This document shows positions 26,101 through 36,518 of a DNA stretch of 64,000 nucleotides, piece after piece. Within the stretch, counting starts at the first letter, position 1. Each line of letters opens with the position of its first letter. The notes beneath the pieces are model-generated. The model searched no databases. It was not told the DNA's origin and saw nothing but the letters and a program-made list of their open reading frames with translations. The stretch lies in the NCBI GenBank assembly GCA_035235625.1, contig CP141141.1, positions 19,651,968-19,715,967 of the forward strand, in the 5' to 3' direction. The DNA comes from Saururus chinensis. Lineage: Eukaryota; Streptophyta; Magnoliopsida; Piperales; Saururaceae. Both the position numbers and the translations under genes were made by a program.

Positions 26101-29100
26101 TATCAGCCTTGTATCTTCCCCACTATATTGGTTCCTTGAGCTTCTAGGATTGTTTGACTTAGTCTCCTTTATATTATCTTTTTACATCAGTTAATTTCCA
26201 GTCACGATTACCTTGATAATTAACTGTTGTTTTCAGAATTGGAAGATTCCCCCCTAAAGTGAGGACTTCCATCCCAGTTGACAGAAGATTTGAGTATGTC
26301 ATTCTTTCATGCAATGCCTCCTCTGATCATGAGATTGTTTGGATAGAAAGAGAAGCACAAAAAGCTCTTGATGTAAGCTCCAAGGACTTAAGCTAGTTTT
26401 ATTTATTTATTATGATGAATTAATTCCTGCTGCTTAGTTTTTGATGTTTACATTTTCTTCCTAGCTATTAATTACCCTTATCCATAATTAAATTGTTTCC
26501 AGTTTTGGATAAGGAGCTCCAAGGGTCTCAGTTTCTGTAACAAGTAGTCTTGTACTCACACTCAATGTTGTTAAAGGAGCTGACAATTTAGAAACAGTGA
26601 TGAGCTATATCAGCCAAACTTGGAACAGCAAGAAAAAAGTGGATGTAACTGGTGAATTACTTCCCATCAACTTTGGAAACATCTGAAATAAAAAAGTAGG
26701 AGAGAATAGTCATAATATTATGGTTTAGGAAAAAGTCCTCATATTGCGCAAGTGAAATAGGATCTGAACAGGGTCAATGGAAACATTAAATTTTATGTAG
26801 GAATTTCTGACCTGAATTTTACAAATTATTGACTGTTCTTCCCGCTGTGATGACTGACTCAAATTTCTTTATAATCATACATTTGTTCAATAACTAACCG
26901 TTCTAGGAAACACCAAAATGATTACTCTTTTATTTGAAATTCTACTTCTATTAGGAAACTTGTGGTAGAATTTTTCTCCAAATTAGATTTCTGCGATGAT
27001 CAATGTAAGCAAAAAGAACACAGCAATTGCTTTTCATATTAATCAAACTGAGCTATTGATATAAGATAGCCATGAGCATAAAATTCTGTTTGCGACATTT
27101 ATCTAATACTAAATGGATGGAAAAACTTATAATCAACGGATTTGGCTAGCCAATTGACCTTACCAGACCCAGAAATTAGAAGGTATGTTCAGGATGTTGA
27201 ACAGCTGGCTGATGGTTATTTGTAGTGCATAGATGGGCAAAAAGAAAGGTCTAAAACGAGCAATTTAGACAAGTAACAACCGAATTAGGATTCTCTTTTG
27301 TGTTTTAGTACTTTGTGAAGACAGTTTTAGCCACTTTAATTACCTATTTACGGTTGGGATTAGCTTAGTCACTGCTTCATCTTAGGGTTATATAAGCCTT
27401 TGATAACATAATTTTTATGAGGGATTATTATTAAAAATATAGTTTGTTTTCAGCTTTGACTTTTCTTCTTCCTTGGGGGAATTCAAGGATTTATTTTCAA
27501 GATTGAAGACTAGTTCTTGTCAGAAACTAAATTGCCTCAATAAGCATGAGCCGTTAAGGAATGGCCCAACAATGTATATCAAACTTGGACCTGGCGCAAG
27601 CAGACAAATGCAAATGGACAAATTTTCCAACACACACGTGGAGTCAGGATCGAAAGCAGGTCCTCTTGTCTTAGCTACCATGTTAGAATCCAAATTGCCT
27701 CAAAAGCTCGAGTTGTTATGGAATGGCCCAAGAGTGTTTATCAAGACCAAACCTGCCCAAATAGATAGACTATCTAAGTATCTTGTTAATAACCTGTTGT
27801 CTTGTTCTCATAATGCAGCAGATGTATAAAGAGCAGCAATGACACAGCAAACCAAATAGAACCAATAAAATCCAAACAGAAAATCACATGAATGGAGGAG
27901 AAAGAGTAGTGCTCTATTGAAATTTATGGAAAAATGAGGTATTACAAGCTTGAATCCACAAGCTAAAGTCCTTCAAATCCATGAAGGGATAGACAGGATT
28001 GAATCCACAATGCTAGCTCAAATCCATGAGCAGAGAAGAATTTTCTGGAAGAAAAAATACATTCAAATTTCGGAATCCCCTTCTCCCTCTTTCCCCACTA
28101 CTTATCCCCTCTAGAATAATTGTTTCTGACATTGTAATTGGTAGAGTATATGTTCTGTGTTTTCTTAAGTGTTTATATTAGTCTTTATACTATAGAGGGT
28201 AGTTTAGTCATTCTAGATTAGTTTCTATTTACTTATTTGTAAACCATCACTTAAGTGAAGGGCAATTAGGACATTTCTTTCTTTATTTTTGTTGGATCGA
28301 TCTCTCTTAATGTGAGGATCGTTTTCCCTTTTTGTATATGATTCTATTATGAGAAATATAGTTCTCTTCTGGTTCAGAACCCTAGTTCTGATTTTGCTAT
28401 CATGGTATCAGAGCTTAGGTTTCAATCCTCCGTCCATAACCTGAACCTGTCCTGCGATGGTACTGTTCACTGCACTATTCACCTGTACTGTTCATCGCAC
28501 TATTCATTAGTGTTTTCCGGTGCTTACTGTTCATCACACTGCTTTACTGGTATTGTTCATTGCACTGTTCATCGATACTGCTTGTCGCACTATTCATCGG
28601 TATTGTTTGTCACACTATTCATTGGTACTGTTCGTCAACTCTGTTCATCGGTATTGTTCGTCAATTTTGTTATTATAAATTTGTTGGACAAGCATGATAA
28701 TCTTCAAACAGTCAGTGTACGCTTAAACGGTAACAACTATTCTTATTAGAGTTATGTTATGAGTAATTTTATAATGGGCAAAGGGTTGTGGAACTATATT
28801 GATGGTTCTACTATGGAACTTGTTATGCAAGCGAATGTCAAAGCAGAGGAGTTTTCAAAACAATGTTCTGAATGGCGTATGTATAGCGCCAAAATACTCA
28901 CTTGGATAAATAATTCAATAGATCTCACTATTGGTCTACAATTAGTGAAGTTCAAGACCGCCAAGGCTGCGTGGGATTATTTGGCTTCATTATATGTGCA
29001 GTTTAATTATGCCTAGCTTTATCAGCTTGAATTGGATCTTCATTCTACTAGACAAGGAGATAGATCTATTTAGGATTTCTATGCTTACATAACCACTATT

Positions 29101-32100
29101 TGGGATCAACTCGCACTTATGGAACCGGTTGAAATTTCTGCTTTTGCTACCTTACTTCGGTATCGTGAGGACCGCCGGGTTGTTCAGCTTCTTATGGCTT
29201 TACGAGATGAATATGAGGTCATTCAAGGTTCTATTTTACATCGATCTCCATTGCCTACTGTTGCTACTGCAGTTAATGAATTAATTGCAGAGGAAACCAG
29301 ATTGAAGATTTTCAGTGGCTCGCCCTCCCCTAGTCCGACTGTTTTGGCTGCTTTATCTAATGCACCTATTCAAGTATCCGGTAAGCCTAAACCTCGTATT
29401 GCTATAGATGAATGCAATTATTGTCATAAAAAAGGCCATTGGAAAAAGGATTGTCCACAATGCCCACAACAAACTGGTCGTCAGTCTACTAGTTTACAGC
29501 CATCTGGTTGTCCCTTTCCTGGACAGTCAGCTTCTCAGCTAGCCCGTACCTTTTAGCCGAATCATGGACAACAGTTCATTGGGGGTTGACCTACCGCTGC
29601 CAATACATTCTCTGATATACCAACTGAAGCCTCTTGTGCATCCTCACCATTGGTTGTCTCCACTCCTGAACTCCAGTCTCTCTTAGCAGATTTGACTTGT
29701 CTACTTGGTACTTTTACCAATCCCTCTGCTTTGTCTCAGACTCAGGTTTGTCTCTTCCCTCTGACTCTGTTCGTCTTACCCGTTCTGACTGGATATTTGA
29801 CTATGGCGCTACACATCATATGACACCAGATGATTCCTTTTTTGTCAAGTGTGGAGATTCTTCTCACTTCAGTGCTGTCCATGCAGCCAATGGCACAACC
29901 ATGCCCTTGTCTGGCTTGGGATCTATTCAATCTACATCACTTTCAATTTCTGATGTCTTACATGTTCTACAATTAACCGTTGGTCTTTTATCTGTCAATC
30001 AACTCACAAAGCTTGGTTACACTATTTTATTTTTCTCTTTTGGTTATATTGTGCAGGACCCGAAGACAAGCAGGCAGATTGGGACAGGCCGTAGTGTTGG
30101 GGGTCTCTACACATTGGATCAACTACATGCACTTGCCTTTGTTGCTCCTCATTCTACTTTGGGCGACTTGTGTCTTCGTTTTGATTCTTCTTTGTTTTAT
30201 TTGTGGCACTCGCGGTTGGGATATGTTTCTAAGTCTAGGCTATATTATTTAGTTTCTTCTGGTGCTTTAGGAACTTTGCCAATTAGTGATATTTCTTTTT
30301 GTAGTGGTTGTAAACTTTCTAAATTATCTGCACTTCCATTCACTGTAAGTGATTCTCTTTCTGCTAATCCATTTGATCTGGTTCATTCTGATGTGTGGGG
30401 ACCTGCTCCGATTGCTACCAAGGGTGGTTCCAAATATTATGTTGTGTTTGTAGATGATTGTACTCGCTATTCTTGGGTTTATCTTATGCATCGTAGATCT
30501 GATTTTCTTTTGATTTATCGTGAGTTTATTGCTATGGTGCGTACTCAGTTCAATGTAGTTGTTAAGTGCTTCCGCTCTGACTCGGGTGGTGAGTATTTAT
30601 CTTCTGAATTTAAGGCTCTTTTAACAACTGAAGGGACAACACATCAATTATCTTGCCCTCACATGCCACAATAGAATGGTGCTGCTAAAAGGAAGCACCG
30701 TCACATTTTGGAGAGTGCGTGCTCATTGCTCCTCTTTGCTTCTGTTCCTTCTATTTTTTGGGGTGAAGCTGCTCTTACTGCTATTTACTTGATCAACCGC
30801 ATTCCTTCATCCTTGATGGTCGGTAAGTCCCCTTTCGAATGCTTATACAATACCAAACCTGATTATCAATCTATGCGTGTTTGGTTGTGCCTGTTATGTT
30901 TTACTTCCTACTATTGAACGTTCAAAACTGTCTGTACGATCTAAGTTGTGTATTTTTAGGATATGGTGTTGGTCAGAAAGGGTATCGTGTTGTGCAACAA
31001 GTTGTATATTTCTCGGCATGTGTTTGTTGAACATCTCTTTTATTATGTGATCCCTCATTGTGATTCTCTTGTTGATCGCTCGAATTTGCTTTACATTGAT
31101 CTTTTTCCTCCATGTATTTCTGATGATTGCAATAAGTCTGTGGATGTGTCTACTCTTGTTCCTTCTCGTCCAACTATTACGCAAGTTTACCAATGTAGAA
31201 TGCAAAGCTCCACGGCCCCATTGGTGTTGCCTCCTCCAGTTGCCCCTGCTGTAGATCAAACTCGTGCCCTTGTACCTGTTCAATAGCCTAAACGTAGTCT
31301 ATGTTTGGCTGGCCTTCCTCTGGCTTTGCCTGCTCCCCTTGCTGCCTCTCTACCTTCGGATTCTGTTGGTCCTCTTGTGTCTTATGATGCTCGGTATGCG
31401 TGTTCTTCTTCTTTCTATACTTCTCATTTCCTTAATTTTTTTTCTGTCATTCACTCTCTTCATGAGCCTCAGTCCTACAAAGAGGCTTCTAGTGATCCCA
31501 ATTGGCAGCCTGCTATGCAAGACGAGTTATTTGCTTTGCACAAGACTGGAACATGGGAGTTGGTTTCTCTTCCGCCTGGTAAGAATGTCATTGGGTGTAA
31601 GTGGGTTTTCAAGATCAAGACCAAGTCCGATGGTTCTCTTGAAAGGTACAAGGCTCGGCTGGTTGCCAAAGGATTTGCTCAGGAATATGGGATTGATTAT
31701 GAGGAGACATTTACTCCAGTTGCCAAAATGACTTCTGTTTGCACACTTATATCTATTGCCTCAGTTTATAAGTGGCCCCTCTATCAGATGGATGTCAAAA
31801 ATACATTTCTCAATGGTGATTTGTCTGGCGAAGTTTACATAAACCTCCTCCCGGCCTTTCACATAAGCAAGGATAAGTTTGCCGTCTTCGGTGTGCCTTG
31901 TATGGTCTCAAGCAAGCCCCACGTGCTTGGTTCGAGAAGTTTAGTGCAACATTACTACATTTGGGTTTCACTGTCAGCACTCATGATTCAGCTTTATTCC
32001 TCAGAGACACTCTATCTGGGCGTATTGTTCTCCTTTTGTATGTTGATGATATAATTCTCACTGGCAGTGATACTGTCGGTATCTCTTCTCTCAAACGACA

Positions 32101-34815
32101 ATTGATGGAGTTGTTTGAGATGAAAGATCTTAGGTTCCTTCGTTATTTCTTGGGAATTGAGGTTGCTTACTCTTCTCGGAGATATCTTTTGTCTCAGTCC
32201 AAGTATGCCTCTGATGTTATTGCTCGTTCTGGGTTATCTGATTCTCGTGTTGTGGCTACTTCTATGGAACTTAACTTGAAATTGGATTTCTTGGATGGTA
32301 CTTCCCTTGATGATCTTACTCGGTATCGGGAAATTATTGGTTCTTTAGTTTATCTCAGTGTCACTCGCCCTGATATTCAGCATGCTGTACATATTATTAG
32401 TCAGTTTTCCTCGGCTCCACGCTCTACACATTGGGCTGCAGTACTTTGCATAGTTCGCTATGTGCAGAGCACTTTACATTATAGTGTGCTTCTTTCCTCC
32501 TTGTTTGATCTTGCTCTTAATGCCTACTCTGATGCTGATTGGGTTGGTGATGTTGTTGATTGCAAATCTACTACTGGTTATTGTGTCTTTCTAAGTGATT
32601 CTCTCATCTCCTAGAAGAGCAAGAAGCAGGATGCCATTGCTCGGTCTACCGCTGAGGCTGAATATCGGGCTATGTCTGACACTGCTGTTGAGATTGTGTG
32701 GCTCTGTTGGTTGTTGGCTGATATGGGTGTCTCTATCATTGCTCCCACTCCCATGTACTGTGATAATAAGAGCGCCATTCAGATTGCTCACAATTTTGTG
32801 TTCCACCACCGTACCAAGCATTTAGAGATTAATTGCCACTTTGTGCGTCATCATTTACGTGTTGGGATTGTTTCCCTCCCGTATATTCAATCGTCTCTCT
32901 AGTTGGCCGACTTCTTCACCAAAACTCATACGGTGGCCCGCTTTCAGTTTCTGTTGAGCAAACTCTCGATGATCACTACATCTAGAGTTTGAGAGGAGGT
33001 GTTAGAGTATATGTTCTGTTTTTTCTTAAGTGTTTATATTAGTCTTCGTACTATAGAGGGTAGTTTAGTCATTCTAGATTAGTTTTTATTTACTTCTTTG
33101 TAAACCATCACTTAAGTGAAGGGCAATTAGGACATTTCTTTCTTTAGTTTGTTGGATTGATCTCTCTTAATGTGAGGATCGTTTTCCTTTTTTGTGTGTG
33201 ATTCTATTCTGAGAAATATAGTGCTATTCTGGTTCAGAACCCTGGTTCTAATTTTGCTATCAGTTCTATTGTAATTGCATATTTGCCTCCTGGATATTTA
33301 CTCCCCCAATCCAAGTATTCTGCTGATATTATTAAGCGCTCTGGGTTATCTGATAGCTGACATGTGGATAATATTGAACTTAATCTGAAACTTAGGGATA
33401 CTGAAGGTGTGCTTCTTCCTGACCCAATGTAGTATCGGAAGATTGTTGGTTCTCTTGTTTATCTCGCTGTGGCTTGTCCTAATATTCAATATGTTGTGCA
33501 TTTGGTGAGTCAGTTCTCCAAAGCACCTCATTCTGTACACTGAGTGGCCATTCTCGTAGTTTGTGATATCTTCATGGTGCTTCATTCACAGCATTCTTTT
33601 ATTCTCTTCTGATTTAGTGTTGTATGCTTATTCTCAAGCTGACTGGGTTGGATATGTTATGGATTGTAAATCTATTACTAGTTTTTGTGTTTTTCTAGTT
33701 AACTCTCTTATTTCCTTGAAAAGCAAGAAACAAGATTCGGTTGCTTGTTCTACCGCTGAAACCGAAAATTGTATCATGGCTGTTGTTGCTGCTGCTGAGG
33801 TTGTTTGGTTACATTGGTTGGTGACTGATATGGGCATTTCTGTTTATGGCCCTACTTCTCTCTATTGTTGCAGTGAGAATGCTATTCAGATTGGTTAGAA
33901 TTCTCTTTCATGAACGCACAAAATACATTGAGATTGACTCTCATTTTCTGCGATACCTATTTCGTGCTGGCACTCTAGCCCTTTCTCATATTTCATCATC
34001 CTTGCATCTTGCTGACTTCACCAAAATTCATAGAGTGGCTCATTTCTAGCTCTTGTTAGACAAATCTCAATAATTAATATATAAAGAGTTTGATGGGGGT
34101 TATTAGGTCTTTATTTTTCAAAGAATTCAGTATTAGATTTTATCATTATAAGGGGTGGTTTAATCTAAACCTATTTAATTACTTTCTGAACAAGATATTT
34201 CGTGTTTTATAACTTGTTTTTTGTACAAGTATTACCTATTTTATAATCGACTATTCTCTGTAGAAATGTTAATCCGTCAGCATATATATAACTTTTGCAA
34301 TTCTGTATTTCTCTGTTAACACACTTCTATCGGGTAGCTTGTGTATCTCCAAAGCAAGTCATCTTCATTTAGTCTCCAATTTTGCCTGTATTTGACCGCC
34401 ACATATGGACAAAGACTACCTACTGATGCATGTCTGTTTATTACAACCTCTTCTCCCTTTGGTATTCTTTGAATGTGAATTTGAATTCTAATTGTCACAG
34501 GTAATGCAGAGTTCCAAAGCTACAAGACCCCCAATTGTACAGAGAATTAAAAGGACTGATGAACATGGGAAAAGCTGTAGCGGTGCACTGGAGAGGACAG
34601 TTAGGCCTGATGCTGCAAATGCTGCTCTACCAGTGGTACATAATGAAAGCCAAAATGTGTCACCTGTGGGGAAAGTGGGGGAAGGATCATCCAAAGAAAT
34701 GAATCCTAATGAAAGAATGTGGGATGACCTCGTAGAGAAGCTTTTCACTTGTGACTTCCGATTAAAACATATGCCCGAGTTACACAAACAGGAAGAAGTG
34801 TCCATCTGCGCTTAG
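19495..34815 (+). CDS. Class 3 lipase (sn1-specific DAG lipase-like), 5 exons, 445 aa
   Basis: A predicted alpha/beta-hydrolase that would cleave acyl chains from acylglycerols. Exons are 19495-20193, 20542-20600, 20901-21029, 26237-26372 and 34501-34815. All introns are GT-AG, phases agree at each junction, and the sum is 1338 nt. The N-terminus has a short cysteine/aromatic stretch (CFGCLGWAWKRC, about residues 12-23) typical of this subfamily. The nucleophile elbow GHSLGSG lies near residue 178 and the conserved HHGLLKAA block near 138-145. A Cys-rich hydrophobic patch encoded by exon 3 (CMPCFFFVVW) may be membrane-associated. The start is the ATG at 19495; an upstream in-frame GTG is ignored. 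Exon 1 is GC-rich, unlike the later exons. Introns 3 and 4 carry a MULE and copia elements without damaging exons. A conserved segment between exons 4 and 5 may be missing or lie in an unrecognised exon. Confidence 0.92.
20542..20600 (+). CDS. Lipase exon 2
   Basis: Acceptor TTTCAG at 20536-20541. Encodes the conserved DDFLPRTSTPLED block and ends two bases into a codon before GTACGT. Confidence 0.9.
20901..21029 (+). CDS. Lipase exon 3
   Basis: Acceptor TTTTGTAG ends at 20900. A 10-T run (20910-20919) is in frame and encodes part of the hydrophobic patch. It is followed by LEDPRRLHPPGRLYHIIERK, the family signature. The donor is at 21030 (CAG|GTGCTT). Confidence 0.88.
21340..21681. repeat. 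Degenerate tandem repeat in lipase intron 3, left of E1
   Basis: Recurring phrases 'acaacatgtgtaaat', 'agaagtatac' and 'gtagtcatttcaa' at irregular spacing. The same array resumes to the right of E1 (24984-25345), so E1 landed within it. Confidence 0.6.
21790..22012. repeat. Subterminal palindrome cluster, left end of E1
   Basis: Near-perfect 27-bp palindromes of form GATTTCGTCC..nGACGAAATC at 21814-21840, 21852-21878 and 21895-21920, plus half-units. See the matching cluster at 24588-24840. Confidence 0.8.
22240..23615 (-). pseudogene. PMD gene fragment, 3' half (in E1)
   Basis: PMD proteins (family of MAIN/MAIL1, PF10536) act in silencing and expression control in plants and also occur inside TEs. 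Reading the minus strand, exons parallel E3's PMD gene: LWSWEHLHVGRP (near 23610), a WNV-type exon (near 23450), VIWQPYS to EAAL (23280-22850), then the last exon ending in an Arg/Gly-rich tail near 22250. Exon/intron borders are conserved with E3. In the exon at 23280-22850 I see one premature stop only; this part is better preserved than in E3. The N-terminal PMD core is missing. Confidence 0.75.
24588..24840. repeat. Subterminal palindrome cluster, right end of E1
   Basis: Includes a perfect palindrome family unit at 24721-24747 (GATTTCGTCC..GGACGAAATC) and several variants. It mirrors the left cluster in position relative to the element end. Confidence 0.8.
24984..25345. repeat. Degenerate tandem repeat in lipase intron 3, right of E1
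   Basis: Continuation of the array at 21340-21681, with the same 'aagtatacag' and 'acatgtgtaaat' phrases. Confidence 0.6.
25346..26236. other. Rest of lipase intron 3
   Basis: Non-coding. A short inverted pair, 'gatctcgccaagaaa' (about 25510) and 'caagatcttgccgagat' (about 25653), may mark a small MITE. The intron ends at the TTTTCAG acceptor at 26230-26236. Confidence 0.4.
26237..26372 (+). CDS. Lipase exon 4
   Basis: The first base completes the AGA codon begun in exon 3. It encodes the conserved GRFPPKVRTSIPVD and FEYVILSCN..DHEIVWIERE segments. Donor GTAAGC follows GAT at 26372. Confidence 0.92.
26373..28138. other. Lipase intron 4, left part; unexplained open frame at 27473-27829
   Basis: The 118-codon frame has an internal imperfect duplication (LRNGPTMYIKLGP and LLWNGPRVFIKTKP). 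I do not recognise it. It may be a TE fragment or an unused exon. The rest is AT-rich and non-coding. Just before the copia element the sequence resembles a decayed LTR. Confidence 0.3.
28139..28402 (+). repeat. Copia 5' LTR
   Basis: Starts TGGTAGAGTATATG (3' copy: TGTTAGAG) and ends TGCTATCA, next to the primer-binding site. Confidence 0.92.
28455..28672. repeat. ~25-bp tandem repeat in the copia leader
   Basis: About eight units like 'tactgttcatcgcactattc' between the primer-binding site and gag. They are imperfect and mostly in phase. Confidence 0.7.
28676..29556 (+). pseudogene. Copia gag region with stops
   Basis: Retains the gag helix segment (KGLWNYIDG, KTAKAAWDYLASLY) and the nucleocapsid CCHC knuckle CNYCHKKGHWKKDCP near 29420-29465. 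Stops near 28747, 29014 and 29071 interrupt the frame. In a working element this would form the particle that packages the RNA. Confidence 0.85.
29750..30917 (+). pseudogene. Copia protease-integrase region with stops
   Basis: The protease site reads WIFDYGATHHMT, so the usual Asp-Ser/Thr-Gly is Asp-Tyr-Gly. The GAG-pre-integrase motif (LWHSRLGYVS) and HHCC-like Cys pair (CSGCKLSK) follow. The integrase core has SDVWGP, FVDDCTRYSW and a RSDSGGEY segment. A TAG at about 30673 interrupts the PQNG motif, and the frame ends early at 30917. Confidence 0.88.
31440..32991 (+). pseudogene. Copia reverse transcriptase-RNase H region with frameshift and stops
   Basis: RT starts at WQPAMQDELFAL and passes GCKWVFKIK and ARLVAKGFAQ. 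It shifts frame near 31860 and resumes at MYGLKQAPRAW, with the catalytic YVDD near 32040. RNase H motifs SDADWVGD, CKSTTGY, AEAEYRA and DNKSAI are present, with stops at about 32614 and 32900. The RT active site is intact but the chain is not. Confidence 0.9.
33000..33262 (+). repeat. Copia 3' LTR
   Basis: Starts TGTTAGAGTATATG and ends TGCTATCA. Confidence 0.92.
33263..34090 (+). mobile_element. Second, different copia element: RT end and RNase H fragment
   Basis: Reads LLPQSKYSADIIKRSGLSD, then SQADWVGYVMDCKSIT, STAETE and a degraded DNK region. It ends with a purine tract before TTATTAGG near 34098. Codons and residues differ from the first element, so it is not a duplicate of it. It has several stops. 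The first copia lies directly against its left edge, suggesting insertion into it, but the missing left half was not found. Confidence 0.75.
34091..34500. other. End of lipase intron 4
   Basis: Non-coding, ending at the ATTGTCACAG acceptor (34491-34500). It may contain the start of the second copia element's LTR. Confidence 0.4.
34501..34815 (+). CDS. Lipase exon 5 (C-terminus)
   Basis: In phase with exon 4. Encodes 104 residues, mostly hydrophilic and low in conservation, with WDDLVEKLF, a typical C-terminal motif of this lipase group, then TAG. Confidence 0.85.
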   Translation, partial: VMQSSKATRPPIVQRIKRTDEHGKSCSGALERTVRPDAANAALPVVHNESQNVSPVGKVGEGSSKEMNPNERMWDDLVEKLFTCDFRLKHMPELHKQEEVSICA

Positions 34816-35399
34816 TGAACTCAGATCTTTGTTCCGGTAATGTTGGTTCGAAAGTCAGCGTATTCAGCTTCTTTTATATGCATGCATTATTCGTGCATAA
34901 CTGGTGATAGGTGTCCGAGAAGCAATACAGATGCACACTGCCATGCTTTATGCTAATTGAGTGTAGTTCTTTGTAAACTTCTTAAAAACTTACTTCAATG
35001 GAATTTTCTTTGGCAAACATTTATTATGAAAACAAGATCTTGACTAAATATTGGATTTTTAATCACTGGCATATTCTTTTATGAGACCAAAATGGTGCAA
35101 GTGTATTGAATCATTTAAATGCGCAGTGATAAATATTGTCACATGCTTATGAATAACTGCAGGAGCAAAAATGGAACTGGTTCTGTCACTTCTAGGTTCG
35201 TGGGTTGCAATTTTGCATTCAGTAAACATATGAGATTTGGTTTTTTACTGAGAATAAGAGATGGGTTTTGGGATAGAGAACTCCAGCATATCAAAGGTGT
35301 GGTTTTAAAACTTAAGTAATTAAAACATGAAAGTGTGGAACACTACAACAAATTAATATGGAAAAAAAAAGTATTCCAGTGTCTTTAATTGACTGAATG
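34816..35399. other. 3' flank of the lipase gene
   Basis: AT-rich, presumably including the 3' UTR. No single poly(A) signal can be favoured. No gene seen. Confidence 0.4.
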
Positions 35400-35503
35400 C
35401 TCCCTTCATCCTACATTAATAGCTACATTTGGTTTTTCCAAATGAGCAAAAATTTGTTCATTTTGAAAAACCAAATGTAGCTAGTAATTTGGGATAGAGG
35501 GAG
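35400..35503. mobile_element. Stowaway-like MITE 1
   Basis: Ends CTCCCTTCATCC and GGGATAGAGGGAG. The two arms fold on each other via 'acatttggtttttccaaat' and its reverse. The TA duplication is not clear. Confidence 0.65.
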
Positions 35504-35509
35504 TTAATA

Positions 35510-35610
35510 CTCTCTGTCCCACATTAGTAGTAACATTTGGTTTTTCTGAATGAACAAATTTTAGCTCATTTGGAAAAACCAAATGGAGCTATTAAAGTGG
35601 TACGAGGGAG
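35510..35610. mobile_element. Stowaway-like MITE 2
   Basis: A related hairpin, CTCTCTGTCCC to ACGAGGGAG, flanked by TA on both sides (35508-35509, 35611-35612), as expected for Tc1/mariner MITEs. It lies 6 bp from MITE 1. Confidence 0.75.
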
Positions 35611-35808
35611 TATGTATTCTCGATTTAAGAAAGTCCTTCCATAGGACTATTGTAAAAAAATGAGGGAAAATTATTTAAATAATAAAAAAAAATATTTACC
35701 AATTCAGACCACTTTGGGAAATATTTTCCAAAGTGGTGTTGGTTTTTGCCACGTAGGCGTCAGCACTTCGCTGGCGCTTGCGTAGTTTATTTTTTTAATT
35801 TTAATTAA

Positions 35809-35922
35809 TTTCGTCCTTTAGAATGACGAAATCAAGTTTAAGTTGATTTTGTCATTCTAGAGGGATGAAATCAACTTAACATTATTTCGTCATTTGTCCT
35901 TCTAAAGGACGAAATCACCTCA
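35809..35922. repeat. Subterminal palindromes, left end of E2
   Basis: Units of the GATTTCGTCC / GGACGAAATC type, partly decayed (for example 'gtcattctag' centres). Confidence 0.7.
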
Positions 35923-36518
35923 CGTGAATTTTTTTAAAAAGAAGTGCATGGAGTTGTCATTGCTCTATCGGATAGACGTATGCATGATCTCGCTGACATC
36001 ATTGAGCCGATGAGAGCAGAAGGGGTTGCAGTTGTAGATGCGGAAGCCGTGGTTGATGCCGACGGCAAAGCAACCATGGCCCTGATTGACCTATGTTTAT
36101 TTTCCAGTTACGTCATTTCTGTGTGTTTTTTGTCATGATCATTTGCACCTATGCTATAGCAGCATGCTTTTTTATATGTAAGTGACATGTTGTTTTGTTT
36201 TATATGTAAGTGATGTTTTGTTTGACCTGCATAGTGCTGATTTTCTACTGTTTGACGTGCAGAGTCCTAATTTTTGACGTGTAGAGAGTGCTGATTTTTT
36301 ACTGTTTGACATGCTATCGTGATTTCGTCGCACGAAATTTAAGTAAGGTGCTCAAGATGCTTAGAACTCTGTGGATTGAGCACCCAAGATTTGTTTATTT
36401 AGTATGGTTTAGGTGAACGATTGCCTAAGTGACGAGGATTTTGCATAAAAGAAGCTTTAATTTGTCCCTCCCGTGATTTTGTCTCGTTTTTTTAAAAAAA
36501 TTCATGTTCAACTTAACA

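Larger units (their letters stand above)
28139..33262 (+). mobile_element. Ty1/copia retrotransposon, full length but degenerate
   Basis: LTRs at 28139-28402 and 33000-33262 differ at about 17 positions by my count (roughly 94% identity). The primer-binding site TGGTATCAGAGC (28403-28414) matches the 3' end of initiator tRNA-Met. A purine tract GAGAGGAGG (32991-32999) precedes the 3' LTR. Domain order gag-protease-integrase-RT-RNase H identifies copia. Stops and frameshifts break the polyprotein. It sits in the sense orientation in lipase intron 4. Flanking bases GTAAT and GTTCT do not give a clear duplication. Confidence 0.93.

Noticed and set aside
28139-33262. 5-bp target duplication for the copia element
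   Set aside because: Flanks GTAAT and GTTCT match at only 3 of 5, so none is claimed.
36010-36138. 64-codon frame in E2 as a captured host gene
   Set aside because: Another frame of the same DNA resembles the decayed Arg/Gly-rich PMD tail found at the same place in E1, E3 and E4.
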